A DNA stretch of 64,000 nt from Sporosarcina ureae. GTDB taxonomy: Bacteria; Bacillota; Bacilli; Bacillales_A; Planococcaceae. Shown one piece after another: positions 60,857-64,000 of this stretch (its first letter is position 1; each line of letters begins with the position of its first letter). A program made the translations under genes and the position numbers. The notes below the pieces were generated by a model, which saw only the letters and a list, made by a program, of their open reading frames with translations, was not told the DNA's origin and did no database searches. The stretch covers positions 1,619,501-1,683,500 of the forward strand of contig NZ_CP015109.1 in NCBI RefSeq assembly GCF_002082015.1. The letters are read 5' to 3'.

Positions 60857-61249
60857 TTAACGTTTTGAGAACTGAGGTGCACGACGAGCGCCGCGAAGAC
60901 CATATTTTTTACGTTCCTTCATACGTGGATCACGTGTTAGGAATCCTGCTGATTTAAGTGCTGCACGGAAATCAGGATCTACAGTAAGCAATGCACGAGC
61001 AACGCCGTGACGAATTGCGCCTGCTTGACCTGTGTAACCTCCACCGTTAACGTTAACGTGGATATCGTAGCTTCCAAGTGTTTCCGTTGTAACTAGTGGT
61101 TGTTTAATGATTTCACGAAGTGTTTCGAATGGTACGTAGTCTTCTACGTCACGATTATTGACGACAATTTTGCCTTCGCCAGGAATTAGACGTACACGAG
61201 CTACTGAACTTTTACGACGGCCAGTGCCGATATATTGTACTTGTGCCAA
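60857..61249 (-). CDS. rpsI: 30S ribosomal protein S9
   Basis: The 130-residue protein contains [17 protein letters not shown] at the N-terminus and ends in the basic tail [16 protein letters not shown] that reaches the decoding site. It follows rplM by 19 bases, the universal rplM-rpsI pair. It is the right-hand border of the accessory block relative to B. subtilis. Confidence 0.98.
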   Translation of the reverse strand: MAQVQYIGTGRRKSSVARVRLIPGEGKIVVNNRDVEDYVPFETLREIIKQPLVTTETLGSYDIHVNVNGGGYTGQAGAIRHGVARALLTVDPDFRAALKSAGFLTRDPRMKERKKYGLRGARRAPQFSKR

Positions 61250-61268
61250 GTGGGTTTCCTCCTCTTAA

Positions 61269-61706
61269 TTAACCGCGAAGCTCGAAAGCTTCTGGTTTTT
61301 GTGCTGCATGCTGATGTTCTGGACCAGCAAATACGTGTAATTTCTTGATTGTTTGACGACCTAGAGGACCGTTTGGAAGCATTCCTTTAATCGCAAGTTC
61401 AAGCATTTTTACAGGGTAGTTTGTACGCATTTCAAGAGCAGTACGTGACTTGATGCTACCTGTGTAACCAGAGTGACGGTAGTACATTTTATCTTTCAAC
61501 TTGTTACCAGTCAATTGGATTTTTTCAGCGTTGATGATGATGACGTGATCGCCTGTATCAACATGTGGTGTAAACGTTGGTTTATGTTTACCGCGTAAAA
61601 GAGTTGCAACTTCTGAAGCAAGACGACCAAGCGTTTGTCCTTCAGCGTCGACAACTAGCCATTTACGTTCGACTTCGTGACCTTTAGCCATGAATGTTGT
61701 GCGCAT
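61269..61706 (-). CDS. rplM: 50S ribosomal protein L13
   Basis: The 145-residue protein begins [20 protein letters not shown] and has [17 protein letters not shown] and [21 protein letters not shown] 61706 follows AGGAGGAAATACAAT. A leader hairpin just upstream suggests ribosomal autoregulation. Confidence 0.98.
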   Translation of the reverse strand: MRTTFMAKGHEVERKWLVVDAEGQTLGRLASEVATLLRGKHKPTFTPHVDTGDHVIIINAEKIQLTGNKLKDKMYYRHSGYTGSIKSRTALEMRTNYPVKMLELAIKGMLPNGPLGRQTIKKLHVFAGPEHQHAAQKPEAFELRG

Positions 61707-61756
61707 ATTGTATTTCCTCCTAAAATATCAAATCTGTTCCCTGTTTTCTCTATCCC

Positions 61757-61794
61757 TAAACACAAATAAACTTCCGGGGCTTGTTTGTGGGGTT
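61757..61794 (-). promoter_or_regulatory. Probable L13 leader hairpin
   Basis: In the rplM 5' leader, CACAAA (61761-61766) pairs with TTTGTG (61784-61789), flanked by CCC/GGG pairing, around a GCCCCGG-type loop on the minus strand. Bacillota use a structured L13 leader for autoregulation; the match to that family is inferred from position and shape only. Confidence 0.45.
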
Positions 61795-61879
61795 ATTGAA
61801 ATACCATTTATCATGTTATCCTTTATTGCCAATAAAGTCAAGCGTTTTTATGTATACGCCAGGATTAGTTGCCATGACT

Positions 61880-62617
61880 TCAATATGTGACTTCTAGTAA
61901 GTACAAACCGTGTGCCGCCGCAGTTTTCCCTGCTCTTTGGCGATCTTTCGCCTCGAGTATTTTTTGGATATCTTCAGGCTCGTCCCAGCCAATGCCGACT
62001 GCTAGCAAAGCACCAGCAATCGTACGAACCATATTGTAAAGAAATCCATCTCCTTCCACTTCAAGAACTAGTTCGTCGTGATGCCGTTCAAGTGTTAGTT
62101 TTCGGATCGTGCGGACTTTATTCGAAGTAGCGGTCTTCGCCGAACAGAAACTTGTGAAGTCATGTGTGCCAATCAAATAGGCAGCACCTGCATTCATTCG
62201 TTCTATATCAGGATTCCATCTACCTAAATGGACTGCAAAATTACGTTCGAATGGGCTTTGCAATTCTCCATAGGACCATTTATATCGATACGTTTTGCCT
62301 TTTGCACCGTAACGGGCGTGAAAGTCTTTAGACACCTGTTCAATCGCAGTTATACGAATGTCCTTAGGTAGCAATACATTCAATGCCATCAGCCAACGAT
62401 CACCTAAATCAAGAGGTGTGTCAAAATGAATGACCTGGCCTAACGCATGAACACCGGCATCGGTTCGTCCGCTTGCTACCGCGTGTGATGTCGGGTTTTT
62501 ATGCAATTTAACAAGGGCTTTATCAATCTCAGCTTGAACTGTCCGCATGTTTGGTTGCGATTGATAGCCGGCAAAATACGTCCCGTCGTACGAAACAGTT
62601 GCTTTCATTCGTTTCAA
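61880..62617 (-). CDS. truA: tRNA pseudouridine(38-40) synthase TruA
   Basis: The 245-residue enzyme has MKATVSYDGTYFAGYQSQPN and the catalytic aspartate in SGRTDAGVHALGQ, then EVEGDGFLYNMVRTIAGAL. It isomerises uridines 38-40 in the tRNA anticodon arm. TTG 62617 is preferred since GAGGAAGTG lies 6 bases upstream; ATG 62608, three codons in, is the alternative. It follows ecfT by 5 bases. Confidence 0.94.
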   Translation of the reverse strand: MKRMKATVSYDGTYFAGYQSQPNMRTVQAEIDKALVKLHKNPTSHAVASGRTDAGVHALGQVIHFDTPLDLGDRWLMALNVLLPKDIRITAIEQVSKDFHARYGAKGKTYRYKWSYGELQSPFERNFAVHLGRWNPDIERMNAGAAYLIGTHDFTSFCSAKTATSNKVRTIRKLTLERHHDELVLEVEGDGFLYNMVRTIAGALLAVGIGWDEPEDIQKILEAKDRQRAGKTAAAHGLYLLEVTY

Positions 62618-62622
62618 TTTAT

Positions 62623-63420
62623 TCACTTCCTCACCCACAACAATACACCTACTAATAGCACAAACGTGATCAGAACAGCAGTATCCCTTATGTGCCAAGA
62701 CAGCTGACGGAACCTTGTGCGACCTTCTCCACCACGGTAGCCACGCACTTCCATAGCGATCGCCAAATCTTCCGCACGCTTAAACGCACTAACAAATAGT
62801 GGTACAAGCAACGGAATGACTGCCTGCACCCGTTCTTTGATGGAACCGGTACTTAAATCAGACCCTCTAGCTAATTGTGCCTTTAAAATTTTATCCGTTT
62901 CATCCATCAAGGTTGGAATAAAACGTAGTGATATGGACATCATCAATGCCAACTCATGTACTGGCAATTTCAGCTTTTTAAAAGGATTGAGCAACGTTTC
63001 CAATCCATCCGTAATCGAGATCGGTGAAGTGGTTAGTGTCAATACTGTCGTAATCAAAACAAGAACTAAAAATCGGATGGATATAAATATACCCATTCGC
63101 AATCCCTCTTCATATATTTTGATAAACTTCCATTCAAATATAATAGGTCCTTCGCGTGTAAAGAAAATATGTAATAGAAGAGTAAAAATGATCAAAAAAA
63201 TGACTGGTTTTAATCCATTAATCAAAAAGTACGGTCTAATTCGGGCAAGTGCAATAACAAATGCTGTGAAGCCAAGCAAAATGGCATAGGACACAACGTT
63301 ATTAGCCAAGAATACCGCTACTACAAACAGAAAGACAAAGAGCAATTTGGAACGAGGATCCATACGATGCACAATGGATGTACCTGGAATAAAACGGCCT
63401 ATAATCATTTTTTCTAACAT
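62623..63420 (-). CDS. ecfT: ECF transporter transmembrane subunit EcfT
   Basis: The 265-residue membrane protein has HRMDPRSKLLFVFLFVVAVF at the N-terminus and the two coupling-helix motifs with Ala-Arg-Gly: AQLARGSDLSTGS and AMEVRGYRGGEGRTR. It couples EcfA1/EcfA2 ATP hydrolysis to vitamin-binding S components. It overlaps ecfA2 by 7 bases. Confidence 0.95.
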   Translation of the reverse strand: MLEKMIIGRFIPGTSIVHRMDPRSKLLFVFLFVVAVFLANNVVSYAILLGFTAFVIALARIRPYFLINGLKPVIFLIIFTLLLHIFFTREGPIIFEWKFIKIYEEGLRMGIFISIRFLVLVLITTVLTLTTSPISITDGLETLLNPFKKLKLPVHELALMMSISLRFIPTLMDETDKILKAQLARGSDLSTGSIKERVQAVIPLLVPLFVSAFKRAEDLAIAMEVRGYRGGEGRTRFRQLSWHIRDTAVLITFVLLVGVLLWVRK

Positions 63421-64000
63421 GGCCGCTCCTCTTTTCTTGCAATAGCTTTTGCTAATTCTTGTGCCAATATGTCTTCCGTAAGTGCAATACGATCGAAACG
63501 TTGACCACTCATCTTTTCAATCTCACGCTGAAAACGCACGGAACGCGGGATGCTGAGTCGAAATGAATGAAGCTCGTCTTCCATACTATATATTTCTTCA
63601 GGCGTCCCTTCCATCACGGCTGTCCCCTCATGCATCACCAGGATTCGATCACTGTAACGTGCCGCATCTTCCATACTATGGGTCACAAGAATGGTCGTTA
63701 GACTCTCCGTCTTATGCAAATGATGGAATAACTCCATAATCTCCTTACGACCTTTAGGATCCAACCCCGCTGTAGGCTCGTCAAGGACCAAGACAGATGG
63801 CTTGAACGCCAAGACACCTGCAATCGCAACGCGCCGCATTTGACCTCCTGACAGTTCGAAAGGAGACTTCTGCAACACATCATCCGGCAGACCTAACAGT
63901 TTCACTAATTCATGTGCGCGAGCTCTTGCTTCTTCTTTCGGCACACCAAAATTTATGGGACCGAACATGATATCTTTTTCAACTGTTTCTTCAAATAACT
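63414..64000 (-). CDS. ecfA2: ECF transporter ATPase EcfA2 (5' end beyond the window)
   Basis: About 195 C-terminal codons are visible, still open at the right edge (upstream of MFGPINFG it reads LFEETVEKDI). Signature LSGGQMRRVAIAGVLAF, Walker B VLVLDEPTAGLDPKG and H-loop VTHSMEDAARY are present; Walker A lies outside. Together with EcfA1 and EcfT it powers group II ECF importers. Gene order ecfA2-ecfT-truA-rplM-rpsI is the standard one. Confidence 0.95.
   Translation of the reverse strand, partial: LFEETVEKDIMFGPINFGVPKEEARARAHELVKLLGLPDDVLQKSPFELSGGQMRRVAIAGVLAFKPSVLVLDEPTAGLDPKGRKEIMELFHHLHKTESLTTILVTHSMEDAARYSDRILVMHEGTAVMEGTPEEIYSMEDELHSFRLSIPRSVRFQREIEKMSGQRFDRIALTEDILAQELAKAIARKEERPC

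Noticed and set aside
1..64000. Search for CRISPR arrays, restriction-modification, toxin-antitoxin or retron-like systems
   Set aside because: No regularly spaced repeats and no recognisable defence proteins were seen on either strand.

Overview
The window looks like a chromosomal segment of a low-GC, endospore-forming member of the Bacillales, most likely Sporosarcina or another Planococcaceae. Three observations point there. It carries spore genes (kbaA, gerD, cwlD). The order glmM-cdaR-cdaA / rsiW-sigW-rocF / tRNAs / pdaB position-kbaA-gerD-salA-cwlD / rpsI-rplM-truA-ecfT-ecfA2 matches the Bacillus subtilis chromosome near the origin. It also has a urease operon. The genus is an inference; no rRNA gene is present to settle it.

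Left part (1-17.3 kb): the 5' part of a siderophore ABC permease behind Fur-box-like sites, a lipoprotein, hflX, an NfrA-type nitroreductase, a methyltransferase, a PatB/MalY C-S lyase, an S-layer-homology surface protein, a PutP-type symporter, small conserved genes (YbjQ, YwbE and YtoQ families), and a convergent signalling set. That set is a membrane hybrid histidine kinase facing a single-domain response regulator and an Hpt-REC-GGDEF-REC protein, which suggests a phosphorelay feeding c-di-GMP synthesis.

Middle core (17.4-30.2 kb): the cell-envelope and c-di-AMP genes glmM, cdaR and cdaA; the sigW-rsiW pair behind an exact TGAAAC-N16-CGTA promoter; arginase; a PAS-PAS-GGDEF-EAL protein; five tRNA genes (Asn, Thr, Glu, Tyr, Gln, all minus strand); then the sporulation/germination block. 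In that block the gene at the pdaB position is a degenerate, apparently non-catalytic deacetylase-like protein.

Accessory block (30.2-60.5 kb): compared with B. subtilis, about 30 kb lies between cwlD and rpsI. It holds a rhodanese, an HpaB-type hydroxylase, a TPP-riboswitch-controlled tenA, an internally duplicated small protein, a seven-gene urease operon (ureABCEFGD), a 1.26-kb decayed intergenic stretch, and an approximately 18-kb, 19-gene cobalamin operon. The cobalamin operon is transcribed leftward from a promoter, cobalamin riboswitch and intrinsic terminator at 60.2-60.5 kb. It encodes the anaerobic (early cobalt insertion) route from uroporphyrinogen III to adenosylcobyric acid, plus a BtuFCD-like corrinoid transporter, an unassigned methyltransferase and a nitroreductase. 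Genes for the lower half (cbiB, cobUST and so on) are not here.

Right edge (60.8-64 kb): rpsI, rplM with a probable L13 leader hairpin, truA, ecfT and a partial ecfA2.

No prophage, intact insertion sequence, CRISPR array or defence system was found. The most unusual items are the urease flap substitution (Ala-His-Asn instead of Cys-His-His), the ferredoxin-CbiX fusion, the unassigned methyltransferase inside the B12 operon, the multi-domain phosphorelay/GGDEF set, and the degenerate PdaB-like gene.
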